Part shown: positions 50,901-63,496 of the stretch, piece after piece
Position numbering within the stretch: position 1 is the first letter of the stretch
Layout of the letters: each line of letters begins with the position of its first letter
Assembly: GCF_027409185.1 (NCBI RefSeq)
Contig: NC_084462.1
Coordinates: 22,977,577-23,041,576, forward strand
DNA from: Cynocephalus volans
Taxonomy: Eukaryota > Chordata > Mammalia > Dermoptera > Cynocephalidae
Direction of reading: 5' to 3'
DNA length: 64,000 nt
Notes under the pieces: generated by a model
What the model was told of the DNA's origin: nothing
The model's database searches: none
What the model saw: the letters and a program-made list of their open reading frames with translations, nothing else
Program-made: the position numbers and the translations under genes

Positions 50901-53323
50901 TTTTGGTTACAGCCATCCTAGTGGGTATAATGTGGTATTTATTCATTATCGCTAGTTATTGAAAAAACAAAACACACGCTTTTTTCTCCCCAGCTGAAAC
51001 GGAACCTCATGAGGGAAAGAGGAAAGTGGAATCGCTGTGGCCCATTTTCAGGATCCACCACCAGAAAACCCGCTATATCTTTGACCTCTTTTACAAGCGG
51101 AAAGCCATAAGCAGAGGTAACTGGCCAAATTCTGTCTTGGCATTTCAATCTTAAGTAGTTTTTAGAGTCGTTTAAGTAATAGCCCTTATCTTTACAACCT
51201 CAGCAAGTGTCATGATTCTTTTCACTACTAAAAATAGGGAGAGGCTAATGTTGGCTAATTTTTTTTTTTTTTTTAAATAAAAGATGACTGGTAAGGGGAT
51301 CTTAACCCTTGACTTGGTGTTGTCAGCACCACGCTCTCCCAAGTGAGCCAACCGGCCATCCCTTTATAGGAATCCGAACCCATGGCCTTGGTGCCATCAG
51401 CACCACACTCTCCCAAGTGAGCCACGGGCCGGCCCTAAATATTCTTTTTAATCAAGGGTGGTGATGCGCCAAGGGTGAGGGAAGGTTTGTAACACCACAT
51501 TCTGATGCCCTTTCTCTCTTTCTGAAGAACTATATGAATATTGTATTAAAGAAGGCTATGCAGACAAAAACCTGATCGCAAAATGGAAAAAGCAGGGTTA
51601 TGAGAATTTGTGCTGCCTGCGCTGCATTCAGACACGGGACACCAATTTTGGGACAAATTGCATTTGCCGGGTTCCCAAAAGCAAGCTGGAAGTGGTAATG
51701 TTTGATGATCAAGTTTGATGTTATTTTTGGTTCAAAATTCTGCTCTAGTCAAAATTCTGCACAAGGGATTTTCTATGATTTGGTTGGGATAGAATGTAGT
51801 TTTGTCACCAGGCATCCTACTGACCATCCCTCCCAGGAGCAAGTCCCTCTGCTTAAGAATCCACGCTAGGCAGTTTGGCAGTTATCGTGTTTGTTAGGTC
51901 TGGAGGCCAATCTCACCTCCACCTGTGGCAAGTTATTGACCTCTTTTCCTCGCTTAAGAAATGGTGGTGACAATACCCGCCACTGAGGTGGTGGGAGGGC
52001 TAGATCAGGGAAGGGTGGCCATTCAGCCGGAGTTCCTGTCCTTTTCCCTTTGGTCCTTAGAGTGACACTTTAACATTACCATCACTGCATTTCTTCTGTC
52101 AGAACTTTCTGTTCCAAACTAGGTTGGGCACCTCGGGAGTGGTGCTAAGCTGGTAGTAGCTGAGCTTGGGGCCCTAGCCCCTCTGAAAAGGAGCTGTAGA
52201 AGAAGACAGAGAAGAGTTATGTGGTGCCCATTAGTGGCCTTTCAGTGCAGCCCCTTGGCAGACAGTTGTTGGCTCAGCCAACAGGTCAGGCCAGATTGCC
52301 AGTCTCCTGGCGTGACCTTGTTTCCCCTAGCTTCACACAGGTGCCTCATCACATGAGTCCCTTCATGCTACAGCGAGAGTTACAATGTATAGAGCTTTGG
52401 GATGGTGTTAAGGGCTGTAACTCAGCAGGCAGCTTGGTCTCCCTGCACCAGGGGGAAGCTCAAGGACAGGCATACTGAGCAGTGGAGAGTGAGTGAGGGC
52501 TGCCTCCCTGAGGGAAGGCTCTGGGTGTTTGTTTTCTGATGGAAGCAGAGAGGGGTTGGCAAAGCAGCACCAGCCCGTCTTCCTCTGAGAGCTATAGGAT
52601 TCTATAGGAGTGTCTGGGTCAGGGTTAGGGGGCCGCTTCAGCCCTGTGACCAGAGCCTGCTTTTTAGCTGGGTCTCACCAGAGGATCTTGTTCGCTTAGA
52701 CTAAAGTCTTGTTCCTCTAAAAAAAAGAATTTTAAAAAGTAAAATAAACACAAATCACTGCTCTGAGGCCTTCTGTCTGCTGGGTGGGCCCCTGGCCAGA
52801 CATCAGGCCATACCGAACGTGGAGGACAAGCCTGTTCTACTGGTTGTAGAAACTCCAGTGTACATGCTTCTGCTCCCGTGCCCCCACCAGAAAGCTTTCC
52901 AGCCAAGAGGAGGCCCCAAGCAGTAGCACATCCACCTCAGCTCCTTGCAGGGGATGTCATACCCACTTAGGGGATTAATAAGACTCACTCACACAATTAT
53001 TTTTCCTTTTTTGGCAAGTATGTATGTTGAATTTGTATAAATTAAATGCATATACAGATGTAATCTGTGTCAACAGTAGCTATTGCCATCTTCATGAGGA
53101 AACCAAATTCTCCCTGTCCAGAACCATGAAAGAGATGTGTCCTTTAGGGAATGTCCTGCTGGCCCCCTTCTCAGTGGGAGGATTACTGTGTTTGTGAGTG
53201 TGCAGGGGTGTGTGTGTGTGGTGTGTGGCTGGGTGCAGCGCCTCAGCTGTCCTCTGTTGTCCTCTGTTGCAGGGCCGCATCATTGAGTGCACACACTGTG
53301 GCTGCCGTGGCTGCTCTGGCTGA
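47962..53323 (+). CDS. BUD31: BUD31 homologue, spliceosome-associated zinc-binding protein
   Basis: Nuclear pre-mRNA splicing factor (G10 family, yeast Bud31), part of the activated spliceosome. Coding exons are 47962-48055, 50994-51116, 51528-51694 and 53273-53323. They sum to 435 bases, or 144 residues plus stop, identical in length to the human protein. It starts [20 protein letters not shown]; the exon holding the ATG opens at 47935 after ttcccag, leaving a 27-base leader. The basic N-terminus is followed by [20 protein letters not shown]. The C-terminal Cys-rich part, with [20 protein letters not shown] and [13 protein letters not shown], supplies the zinc-binding cysteines and is complete. 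It shares its promoter with PDAP1 and converges on PTCD1. Confidence 0.98.
48626..48800 (-). mobile_element. Dimeric tRNA-Ile SINE, intermediate variant
   Basis: Minus orientation, with aagatgaccggtaaggggat and ending in gagccggccc. In the left unit the anticodon-arm region already reads, on its own strand, ctgggagcgccgaggcc instead of the usual ctgataacaccaaggcc. It is flanked by ttgaactg at 48617-48624 and 48801-48808. Confidence 0.85.
48811..48960 (-). mobile_element. CpG-rich hairpin SINE at the same target site
   Basis: Second copy of the hairpin variant, with palindrome gggagcgtcgccgcgctccc at 48903-48922. It ends in gccacgggctcggccc. Flanking repeats ttgaactgctttt are at 48801-48813 and 48961-48973. 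Confidence 0.88.
50405..50945 (+). repeat. L1 LINE 3' end (old L1M type)
   Basis: Carries the L1 phrases taacattccactgcatggag, cattcccaccagcagtgtgt, ccagtttctccacatcctca and cagccatcctagtgggtata. It ends about 50 bases before BUD31 exon 3. Old and diverged, inserted in the large intron 2. Confidence 0.8.
51259..51435 (-). mobile_element. Dimeric tRNA-Ile SINE
   Basis: Minus orientation with a long T run, aagatgactggtaaggggat, a cctttataggaatcc joint and the end gccacgggccggccc. It lies about 90 bases before BUD31 exon 4. Confidence 0.88.
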
Positions 53324-53520
53324 GGCCCTTGGGCACTGACCCCTCGACCCTGGACTTCAGACTTCACAGGTTTCTGCCTATTGTGCCACCCCCTTTCCTG
53401 GGAGCAGCTCTTCTTGCAGAGCAGTGCCCTGGGCCCGAGTTAGAGCATGGTCTCTACAGGTGAAGGCTTCAGTATTCATCAGGTGTGATTTGTAAAAATA
53501 AAACCTTTAAACCTCTAAAC
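53324..53520 (+). other. BUD31: BUD31 3' UTR with polyadenylation signal
   Basis: Short UTR after TGA at 53321-53323, with AATAAA at 53497-53502. Cleavage is expected near 53520. About 385 bases of apparently empty sequence separate this from the PTCD1 end on the other strand. Confidence 0.75.
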
Positions 53521-53904
53521 AGGGCTCTGCATCTGTTCTTTCAGAGCAGCAGTATATGGAACCCAGTGGGAGAGCACCAGGCCCTGGAGACTAGACACCC
53601 CTGAGACTCAATCCTGACTTCAGCTCATAGGTGCTATGTGACTGTAAGCAAGGACCCTTTCCTCATCAGTGATGGGATGACAACTCCTCAGGCGAGGATG
53701 ACCTGAGATGACATGTGGAGGTGGTGCCAGCTGGTCTTGGACCTGCTGTGAACTTGGGGACCTGGGCCCAGTGGTTGTCTTCATACCAACACCTACAAAA
53801 TGCTACAGTTCTCACTCTGGGCCAGACCTTCATGCACAAGGCGACAGTAGCATGTTCACTTGTCTTTAATATGGAGGGCACTCCTGGGGCTCCCACGAAG
53901 CACT

Positions 53905-53945
53905 ATAACAAACAACCAGGTACTTTATTCCAGCTATGCTCCCTG
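53905..53945 (-). other. PTCD1: PTCD1 very short 3' UTR
   Basis: On the minus strand an AATAAA lies at 53924-53929, about 16 bases after the TGA (53946-53948). If used, the UTR is only about 40 bases. A longer form running toward BUD31 cannot be excluded. Confidence 0.5.
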
Positions 53946-56900
53946 TCACCTGCCCCCAAGGCCTCTGTCCACATCAGCTTCCTTGAGAATGTCTTGGTCC
54001 CCCTTGGGCTTGGTCTGGAACTTCTGCCAGGGGTGGGGGGTTTCCTCTGCTGGCATCACTTTCAGCCACTGCTTATAATAAGCTCGGAAGCCATCTATCT
54101 TCTCCAAGTAGGTGTTTTTCACTTTGTACTGTAATTGGAAAAGCACAGGGTTCAGGTGTTCAGAGGAGCCCTCTGATGATAAGAATCATTGCATGTTACC
54201 TACAGCTAATCCCAAACCATGGCAGTTGGCTCAGGCCTCAGGGAACCTTATCCCTGCTAGTCTCCCAGGTAGCTACAGGAGACAGGGCAGAAAAGGTGTT
54301 AATGTTCAATATGAGTAGCTTATTGTAGAGAAACAGATTCCAGGTAAAGTTGCTGTGCCATGGGGCAAGCCCAGATTCCCACCTGTCTTACAGTCACCTT
54401 TCTTCCTAAATATGTACTGCTGTGCTCCTCTACCCATGGATGTCACCCCAGCCCCCCAAGCTAGAATTGCTGGGTCCCATCAACTCTGCCTCCAGTCTGC
54501 TGCGTGCCTCCCCATAGGCACAGCCACTGCCTCCCTTCTGAACCATCATCCTGGCACTCCTGCAATGGTCTCTAGGGACAGGTGGAAAGAAAAGGAGAAA
54601 CAAGGAACACCAGGCAGATACCAAAAGAAAGCTATAAGGGGAATATATAGAAAAAACAGGCAAAAGTATTATCAGAGGTAAAAACTGTTGTCACGTGATG
54701 ATAAAAGGTTTGATTGAAAAGATTAAACAATTCTAAGCTTGAATGTACCTAATATAGCCTGAAAGCATATAAGGCAAAACTTTTCAGCATACCTAATAGA
54801 AATTTAAGCAAGTCCACCATCATAAGGGAGTATGAGTATATAATTTCAATACAATAAGCTTTAGGCCTTTGGTAGTCTTGTGACTGTTGAGTTGAACCTA
54901 AGAAGGCCCCTAGTAGGCCTTACCCCATAGAGTGAAGAGACAGTCCACTAACTAAAAGATACTTCCTTCATGTGACCAAAGACTAGTATCCAAAATATAC
55001 AAAGAACTCTGAGGAATCAATAAGGAAAGACTAACAACCAACAGTTCATGCTCTCCACTGCTGTCCCACTCGTTCCTACTAAGCCTTTGGAATGGCATTC
55101 GAGTGTTGCACCTGCATAGCCATGCCCGCTCCATGCCCCATGGCTTGTGTCCTTGCAGATTTACTTGTCTCCCTCCCCACCTGGGTCGTGTTCCTCCAGG
55201 TCACGGTTGCTCTGGCTGCTGTGGAGATGCTCAGCACAGGGTCTGACTCAATAGACCCAAAACCAAACACCCAGAGCCTGATAGCCTCAGAGCAGCAGGA
55301 AGAGAATGATCAGCCAGCACAAAACAAATTCCATCACCCTGCCCTACTGCTGCCCGTTCACTGAACAAACAGTATGTACTGATACCAAGCAATGTGCAGG
55401 CACTGGGGACGCAGGGGAGCAAGGCAGAAAGTCTCCACCTCTAGGAGCCTATGGTTCAGTGAAGGCGAGAACTGCACACGTGAGCATGTAATTATAAAGT
55501 AAAACATGGTATAAAGGAATAGGGCAGTATGTAGTGGGGAGGAGAGACTCAGATGTGTGGCGGAGGCAGTCAGCAAGGCATCTCTGAGAAGCCATTTAAG
55601 TGGAGGTCTTCAGGAGGAGGAGGAATTAGTCATGAAAAGCAAGGGGAGCCTATTCTAGGCAGAAGGAATACAAACGCCCTGAGGCAGGAAAGGATGGTGG
55701 TGTCTAGGAAATGTCAGAAGGCCAGTGGGACTGACAGTCAACCAGGGGAAGACTGGCCTGAGATAGGAAATGAGCCATGCAGACAGGGATTTGCAGGCTG
55801 TGGTATGGGCACTTTATGATTTCCCCTAAGGGAAAGTTTTAAGCAAGGGAACACCAGCCCAAAAGGCCAGAACCAGGGGTGGGTGGGTGGTGAGGTGGTG
55901 ATGGTTAGAGGACGGTGAGCATGTTCAAGCCTGGTACACATACCCGGTCAAAAGTGGGTGGGTACTCAGCCGCAAATTCCAGTTGGCGGATGACCACTTC
56001 ATTCACCGGGACTCTGTTCTGCTTCATGTCCTTCAGGATGTCGATGAGATAGGTGTAGTTGAGCTTCTTGAGGGCCGCGTTGATGAGGCTGCTGTAGATG
56101 TGGGTGTTGGGCATCATATGGGATTTCTGGAACATCAAGGACGTCACACAATCAGCAAGATGATGGCTGCTGTTGGGACTAAACAGCCTGCTGCAGCATG
56201 TCCAGCTTGGGGAGTTGCCCAGCCAGTCAGGTCTGCTCTGAAGACCAGCAACCAGGGACAAGAGGGCAGTACAGCCTGTGGCAACAACAGGCTGTACTCT
56301 CTCCTCCAAAAGGAAAGCAAGCAAGTGTTCCCCATTCCGTGGGTCCGTCCTACCCGGACCCTGCCCTCAGCCCTAAAGGAAACCTGTGCAGCTCTCAGAG
56401 ACCAGCTGACTCAAGCAGAAAACAATGCAGGAGACACCATCTCCTCGCTCCTGGCCATGGGTTTACTGGTGACAACACTGTCACCAGAAGGTGATGGTCA
56501 GTCTAGAAAAACAGCCAATATTGGCTGGGTGAGTCCAGTAGCACCAGGAAAAACAGCAAGGAAACAGTGAATGTGGGGACATGAAAAACCTGATCCCCAG
56601 GAAGTGCCCTCTGCTGCAGTCAGATAAAATCCACTTAGCAAAGTCCCAGTGGAGGCCAGGTGGGATGCATATAGAACTCCTCAGGGCTTGATTAACTGCC
56701 CTCCCCCTCCCCAGGGATCCCTCTATCCCTTTGGAGTGTTGGGGCCAAGGCCCACCCCACCCCTCAATCTCATCCCACTGCCACCTTCAAGATAGGAACA
56801 CCCCTTGCTCTCCATCCATTCTTGCAGCAGCTCGCCAGGGTCTACTTTATCCCAGATGGGACCAGTGACCCCCTCTCCCTGCCTCCATGCAGTTTATCCT

Positions 56901-59900
56901 ATCCAGGTGCAGAGGCCTGGGCAGTGGACGGGCCCCCACATCCACCCCAACTGTCTGAGCACCCCCAAGTACTCCTCAGCACCACAGGCGTCCTGCCCAG
57001 GGGCCTGGTCCCCTCACCTTCATGTCTGCAAGTAGCTGCAGACCATCTCTTGGCCTGTGGCACCCGATGGCCAGGTTGCAGAACGTGTGTAGGTTAGGGA
57101 TGATTCCTCTCTTTGCCAGGACTGGCAACAGCGCCTGTGAGGACAGACATGGTGTCACTGTAACCTGTAAACCACTGGCCCCGGTGAGAGCCTTCTCTGG
57201 TGAAGTGCTGGGCTGGAAACTGGAGGCCCTAGCCCCAGGGGCACAACTCTGCTGGAGGCATCACAGCTCCCTCTGTTGACCGCATCACGCCGGTGGCCTC
57301 AGCTTGGCACTCAAGGCCCTAAGTCCTGTCTAGCCTGCCTCTTAGGAATTCAACCACTCTGCACGTGCACCCTGACGTCCAACCTGCCTGTCTCCAACAT
57401 GCCGTCCCTTCTCCATGAATACCTTCGTGTTCCCGTCCTCCACTCACTGTCACATGCTCCTCTGCAGGCCATCCCCACACTCGACCATTCAGGACCAGTG
57501 GCCTCAGGAACTTGTGGTCCACAATGTCAGAAGTGCTGGCCTCGGGAGTGAGGAAGGCCAGGGGTGAGGTGTAGGGTCACCTGCTCAGCCTGGCTGGGTC
57601 AGGGAGGGTCTCTGGGGATGGGCTCTATCATGTTTAGCTTGTCCACAGGAAGGTGTGCTCTGCACTGAAGGCCTGAAGGCAGAGGCAATCTGTCTGTCAC
57701 CTTTGACCCTCACAAGTGCCCAGGGCAGTACTTCTGGCAAAAAAGGCATCTCATAAAAAAAACTTGTCATATGAATAAACAAAATCCCATGAGGGACCCA
57801 ACATCCCCATCTGTGAAATGGAGAAAGCCACGTACCAGCAGTGCCTCCTGGTCTGATCAGTAAAGAAACAAATGCAGTGAAGCTCTTAGAAGAGTGTCCA
57901 CAGAGTAAGTGTGCTGTCGGGGGACGGGGTGTAAAAGGCGAGGACACTGGAGCATCACTGGGAGCCATTAGAGGCTGCCTGAGGGCAACCTCTTGGCCCA
58001 GCTGAGTGACACTTCGGCCATGTGTTCTTGCAGCACCTGCACATCTTGTGTCCCCCTTGTCAAGTAATGAAATGTTTGTCATCTGCCTTCCCACCCATCC
58101 ATGAACTCCACCAGGAGGAGCAGAGAGCATGTCCAGCTTCTACCTGCTCGATTCCCAGCACTTCACCCAAGGTCAGGCCCAGAATGGGGCTTCAGGGGCA
58201 TATGAGGACCCAAGGCAGGAAAAGACGTCAGGTTGTGCAGTCCAAGGAGCAGAAGAGGGAAGAGGAGGAGGGTCCCCAACTGAGGGCCAAATGCCTGCCT
58301 CTGAGCCCCTTACCTTTGCCCCCTCCAGGTCTCCCAGCTTGCTTTTCTTCCTCATCAGTGTGTTGAAGAATGTCACATCAGCCTCCACATGGTGCGTGTC
58401 CAGGAGGGTCAGCAGCAAGGCCTCTGCGGGGCTCCCAGCCTCCACCACCTCAGCCAGCAGCGTGAGGGTTTTGATGTCGGGCTGGAGCCCGTGCTCTGCC
58501 ATCTTGGCCAGGAAGCCCTCCAGGCCCCCCATCAAGGCTAGCCTGTCAGCGGGGGTGGTTACTGTCCCTAAGGAGACCACAGCCGGGGGGATGGCCTTGA
58601 GGGTCAGGAGATTGACCTCCGGCTGCAAGGGAGGTGGATTCAGGGCCACTGGGATGAGGGCCGTTGTGTGGTCAGGCTCTGCCTCGGTTTCTACCTCAGG
58701 CTGGGCCTTGCTGGTCAATCTGGCCTCCTGAGGCTCTGGAGGCCCCTCAAGTACCTGAGAAGGTTCCAGAAGCAGCTGCCTCTCTAGGGCTTCCACGTGC
58801 AGCCTGGCTGACATGCTGTCACCTGCCTTGGCCTGGCCTCTTCCTCTTGCCCGCCGCTTGCCTCCCGGGGGCTGGAGCAGGGCTATCTCTTCCCTGGGCC
58901 TCAGGAGCAGCTCTGAGGCCACCTCTGGGTCCCCCAGGCCACAGTCACGAGCTGCCCCCAACAGCAAGTTGTAGATGTGCCGGCTTGGCTTGAGCCCCAG
59001 ACTCAGCATCTGCCTCCACACCTGCTTGGGGAGAGACACACGTCACCTCGGCAGAGGTGGGTGCTTGGAGTCAGCAGTCAGGCCAGCAAATGCCAAAGGC
59101 AAGACAAGAATATGGAAAGTATCGGGGTTGGCCCGTGGCTCACTTGGGAGAGTGCGGTGCTGATAACACCAAAGCAACGGGTTCGGATCCCATATAGGGA
59201 AGGCCGGTTAGCTCACTGGGTGAGCGTGGTGCTGACAACACCAAGTCAAGGGTTAAGATCCCCTTACCGGTCATCTTTAAAAAAAAAAAAAAAAAAAGAA
59301 TAAGGAAAGTATCTAATACAACACCAGGCTCTGGCAACTAAGAATTGTCAGAACTCTGGAACTCCCTAGGAGGCCTCCTGTCCTTCCTTGATTTCACCCC
59401 CAAACTATTCTCACATTCTCATCCTTCTGCCTTCTTCCTGGGACCCCTATACCAGGGGGTCTCTGCCCACCTTCTCTGTGTGCTTCCCTAAGGGGAGGTC
59501 GGCCAGAGACTAGGTTCTGGAAGTCTAAACTGATTTTACGGCTGGAATTCAGCAGCACATCCTGAGTGCCCGCTGTGGGCCCGGCCCCAGACATGAGTGC
59601 TAAGGCTGGAACACTCAGGCTTCCTGGAGAGCCTGGTGTGGCAAGGGGCAGAGCCAACCTCAGAGACAGCAGAGGGTTGTGCTGGGGTCAGGCAGGCAGT
59701 GGCTGAAGCCCTGCTCCCTTTCACTAGCTGTGGGCCCTGGGAGCCTCCATTTCCTCTTGAGAGGAGACCATTCTCTTCTCCACAGCATGGTGTCACTCAG
59801 TGTTTAATCAACAAAAGCAGCTCTGATAGCATCTGGGTCACTCTGACACTCACTGAGACCCTGCCATTTCTAAGAGCCACACGGATTTACTCCTCTTTGT

Positions 59901-62900
59901 AGGCTCAACAGGAGTCCACACTCCATGTGGGGCCGGGGGCATGCATCTCATGTCCTGCCCTCATCAGAGACAAGTGTGCCGACAAGGGGCAGGGGGAGGA
60001 TGGTCAGGCCCCAGATTGGCAAAGCTTGCAAAAGGGCCACTGCCCATTGGGGCAGTGTCTTGAGGATAGCAAGGGCCTTGGCAGCCACATCACCCAAGGA
60101 ATGGTTGACAGAACTGAGGTTTAGCAAAGACACAAATGCAATCACATGATAGCCCAGTGTTGGTAGGGATTCAGGCTGTGGCATCAGATGAACTTAAGTT
60201 AAAGTTCCAGCTCTGCCACTTAGTGGGTATGGGACCTTAGGAAAGTTCCTCAACCTTTATGAGCCTCAGTTTCCCCACCTGTAAAATGGGACTAACAGGA
60301 CGTAGCTCAAGCAGTTTAGTAAGGGTGCAACACAAACTGGCTGTTAATATAGTAGATTATTTCTTGCTAGAACAGACCTAGGGCAAGGGGTGAGCAGAAT
60401 TAGATCTTGATTAGTTTTTCACTATAAAGAAGCATGCTGATGGTCAGGATGGCTGGATGGCCACTGCTTCCAGAGATTCTGCAGAAGAGATGCAAACGTG
60501 TGCTCCAGGGCTGTCTCAGATCACTGGGGCTCAAACTCTGTACAGATAAACTGCCAAACGATCTTGATGAAATGCAGATTTGGGTACAATAGGTCTGGGT
60601 GGGGCTAATACCCTACATTTCTGACTCACTCCAGGAGAGGCTGCTGTTGCTGCTCTGTGGACCACACTTCACACTGCTCATGGATCCTCCCAGATAAGCT
60701 CTGGGTCCTCCCAACTCCGAGAAACCATGAAAGCAGCTGTTGTGCCAATGCTAACACTAACTCCCTGCTTGATAAGAAGGAATATCTCTGGGGGTGTGAG
60801 GTAGGATTAGAGCAGCACATTCAACTTTGATGACCATGAGACTGTTGGGATTAAATGGAGACTCCTGGGTCGCACCTGCAGAGGTGCTGAATCAGGGTGG
60901 GGAGGTGGGATGGGCTGAATGAGTACCCCAGGTGAATGTGCTGCAGGCTTGCAGAGACTGTGAGTTTAGAGGGTCTGGGCTGACCAACCAGAAGGCCGGC
61001 CTGCAGAATGGGAGAGGCATGGGCTGGCTGTGCCTCACTTGACGGGTCGTCTCAGTGCCTCCACGGGCCTCCTCTCCGGGCCATCTGTAAAATGAGGGGA
61101 GCAGCGTGCTCTGCAGCGGCTGCTGGAAAGGCCAAAAGATTGCAAGTGTAAAAACACCCAGAACAGGGCAGTAGTAGGTGGTCAAGAAATGCAGACAGGA
61201 TCATCGTTTTGCACCCCTGATGCAGACACCTGGGGGATGTGGAGCAGAAAGGCAGGGCTGGAGGGACAGACCTGCAGGGCATATCGGAAGCCTGTCTTCT
61301 TGTCCTGGATGCAGCCCATGAGCAGGAAACTGAAGGTCTCCTCTGTGACCATGTGTCCTTTGTTGACAATTTCCTGGGGGAGGAAACAAAGCAGTTCTGT
61401 TGAGAATCTATGGCAGAGCCCAGGCTGTGCACCTCGAGGAGGTGGGTGCTGGAACATGGCTCTGGGGCCGGCTCAGAACCAGCTCCCGAGCAGAGCAGAG
61501 CAGCCCAACTGCTCCCTGCCCTGGCCTCTCTCCGGGCTCTGCTCCTAGCAAGTGGTCTGAGAAGCACCTCGGCAAAGACCATCCCAGGGGCCACGTAAAG
61601 TCCCTCAGACTGAGGCTCTGGAATGGCACAGAACTGGCTCAAGTCCTAGCTCCACCACTGGCCAGCTGTGGGTGCAGGCAAGGCACTCAACTCCCCGGCC
61701 TCAGTTTCCTCATCTGTGGAGTGAGGCCCCAGGGAGCACTTGTCTTCTGGGATCTCTGGAACACCCCCATGGCAGCAAGGCTCATGGCGCTATCACTGGC
61801 TGCTCCTAGGTGTGCGGGGTTGGCCATGGCCTTCTTGAGATGCTCCTCTCACCTCTCAGCACCTCTGGGCTTCTCCTCAAGCCTCTCTTCTCTGTCCCTC
61901 TGGTCAGCATAGGGGCTCCCAGCCCCACTGCTGCCACTCTCCTGCCTCCCTTACCCCAGGGCCACCTCCTCTGTTGTCGGCTCTTGGTGAGGTTTGGTCT
62001 GTGCTCTCTCTTCTTGGACAACTACAGCTGTCTCTCAGCTGGTCCTTCTTCCTCTCTGATCCACCAACCCACAAGCCAGAGAGACCTGCCCAAAATACCA
62101 ATCTGACATCTCTGGACAGGCCAGGCAAGAGGCCTATCAGCTACACTGTCCCCTTCCAGAAGCTTCTGGGACTGCCTTGCCCACAGCACCCTTTGGAGAG
62201 ATTTGTCACTCACAGGGAGGTCTCCAAGCTCAAGTCCCCGAAGATCCTACCTCCCCAGCAAGAGCTGGCCAGCTCAAGGCAGCCAGTCTAAGGACCAGTC
62301 AGCTATCGGGGAGCCACTCAGTAGTGAGCTCTGGCCAACAGGCTGCTCTTCACCACACAGAGCCAGGAAAAGCCTGTCAGGTCCTGTCTCCCAAATGGAA
62401 CAAGTGGGAACTCGATACGTACAGTGAGGAAAAGCGTCAGTCAGTCACAGGAGGAGCAGAAACTGAAAGTCGCCAAGTCACCATCAGGGCAGAATGTAAG
62501 AGGAGACCGCGAGATGTGCCTGCCAGGCCCAAGGGACTAGCACAATGACAAGGCAGCTAAGGGCAGTCGGAGCCCTCACACTGCTCTGGTCCTCCTGAGG
62601 CCTGGCTGTGGGCACCTGGAACCTTCTCTGCTTCCCAGGCATCCTTACGACAAACCTTCATATAAGGTGTATTCTTTCTTGCAACCTGGGACAGCAGTAC
62701 CAACACCCTGGTCATCGTCCTTCCTGCTTAAACCCTCAAGATCTCCTTCTCTGTGAAATGGGAATAAAAAACACTTCTTACCAGGCGATGGGGGAGTAGA
62801 ACAGGACACAGGCTGAAGCCCTACCTTGCCTGGAACCCAGGGCCCTTCTGGAATAGGCCCTGCTCAGTGTCCCATACCTGCACTCGCCTGTGTCCCTTGA

Positions 62901-63496
62901 GCCCGACACACTGACCAGCCCGGACTCCATAGCGCCCTGGAGCCAGGGCGTTCACTCCCACTGCTCTTTCTGCACAGGGGGTCCTACCTGTGAGCAGCGA
63001 CTCATCCCGGACACTCAGGTCACGTGTGCCTCCTCTGTGAAGTCCTCCCCCTTCAGAGACACAGCACACAGAAGCACACACCTTCTGTCTTTCTGTCAGA
63101 CTGAGACCTCCGAGGGCAGGGTCTTGGACTCATCTGTGAACCCACCGCCCAGCACAGGGATGCCTCATCTTCCCTGAACCTTCTTGAAGGAGCATGAAGG
63201 GAGATGGAGGGCCATAGCCTCACCCCTGCCACATGGGGCTAACCGCAAGCAGAGTAGGAAGGAAGGCGCATGCCCACCTTGAACACGTCGAGGCACATCC
63301 TGAGGTCTGCGCACCTGGCGGCCATCTTCAGTAGGGCGTGGTATGTTTTCAGGTTGAGCTGGATGTTTTTGGCCTGAAGCTGCTGCCGGAGCTTCAGGGC
63401 ATTCTGCAGAGCAGAGTCCTTCCAGGGAGATTCGGCACAGACATTGAACAGGGCCGTGTATGTGGCATCTGAGGGCTCCAGGTCCCGCTTTTTCAT
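53946..63496 (-). CDS. PTCD1: PTCD1, pentatricopeptide repeat domain protein 1 (C-terminal 503 residues)
   Basis: Mitochondrial PPR RNA-binding protein; in human it acts on leucine tRNA processing and on 16S rRNA and large-subunit maturation. Minus-strand exons in transcript order are 63278-63496, 61272-61373, 58314-59021, 57018-57134, 55944-56126 and 53946-54128. Every exon is a multiple of three and all introns are phase 0. The earlier exons, with the mitochondrial leader and roughly the first 200 residues, lie beyond the window. PPR-type helices are visible in [60 protein letters not shown] and [20 protein letters not shown]. The large 236-codon exon has a low-complexity linker rich in Pro, Glu and Ala, then resumes PPR-like sequence at [20 protein letters not shown]. 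The donor after 61272 is the weaker GTCTGT. Confidence 0.97.
55370..55860 (-). repeat. L2 LINE 3' region (minus)
   Basis: Reverse-complement L2 order: aagcaatgtgcaggcactgg, then tctccacctctaggagccta, then ctgaggcaggaaaggatggt, then agggaaagttttaagcaagg. In a PTCD1 intron. Confidence 0.7.
59124..59298 (+). mobile_element. Dimeric tRNA-Ile SINE, young
   Basis: ggggttggcccgtggctcac opens the element, catatagggaaggccggtta is the joint, and accggtcatctttaaaaaaa is the tail. The 17-base target duplications are agaatatggaaagtatc (59107-59123) and agaataaggaaagtatc (59297-59313), with one mismatch. In a PTCD1 intron, antisense to the gene. Confidence 0.92.
59314..61271 (-). other. PTCD1: PTCD1 intron stretch, little recognisable
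   Basis: The rest of the intron between exons 58314-59021 and 61272-61373. A MIR-like piece lies near 60175-60300 (tccagctctgccacttagtg, gcctcagtttccccacctgt). Otherwise I see nothing I can name. Confidence 0.5.
61374..63277 (-). other. PTCD1: PTCD1 intron stretch, little recognisable
   Basis: Intron between exons 61272-61373 and 63278-63496. MIR-like motifs occur near 61640-61730 (gctccaccactggccagctg, cctcagtttcctcatctgtg). No other exon or young repeat is seen. Confidence 0.5.

Noticed and set aside
58173-58313. Extension of the large PTCD1 exon past 58314
   Set aside because: The frame stays open past the splice donor GTAAGG at 58313, but the sequence there loses similarity to PTCD1, and the next exon joins in phase at the donor.
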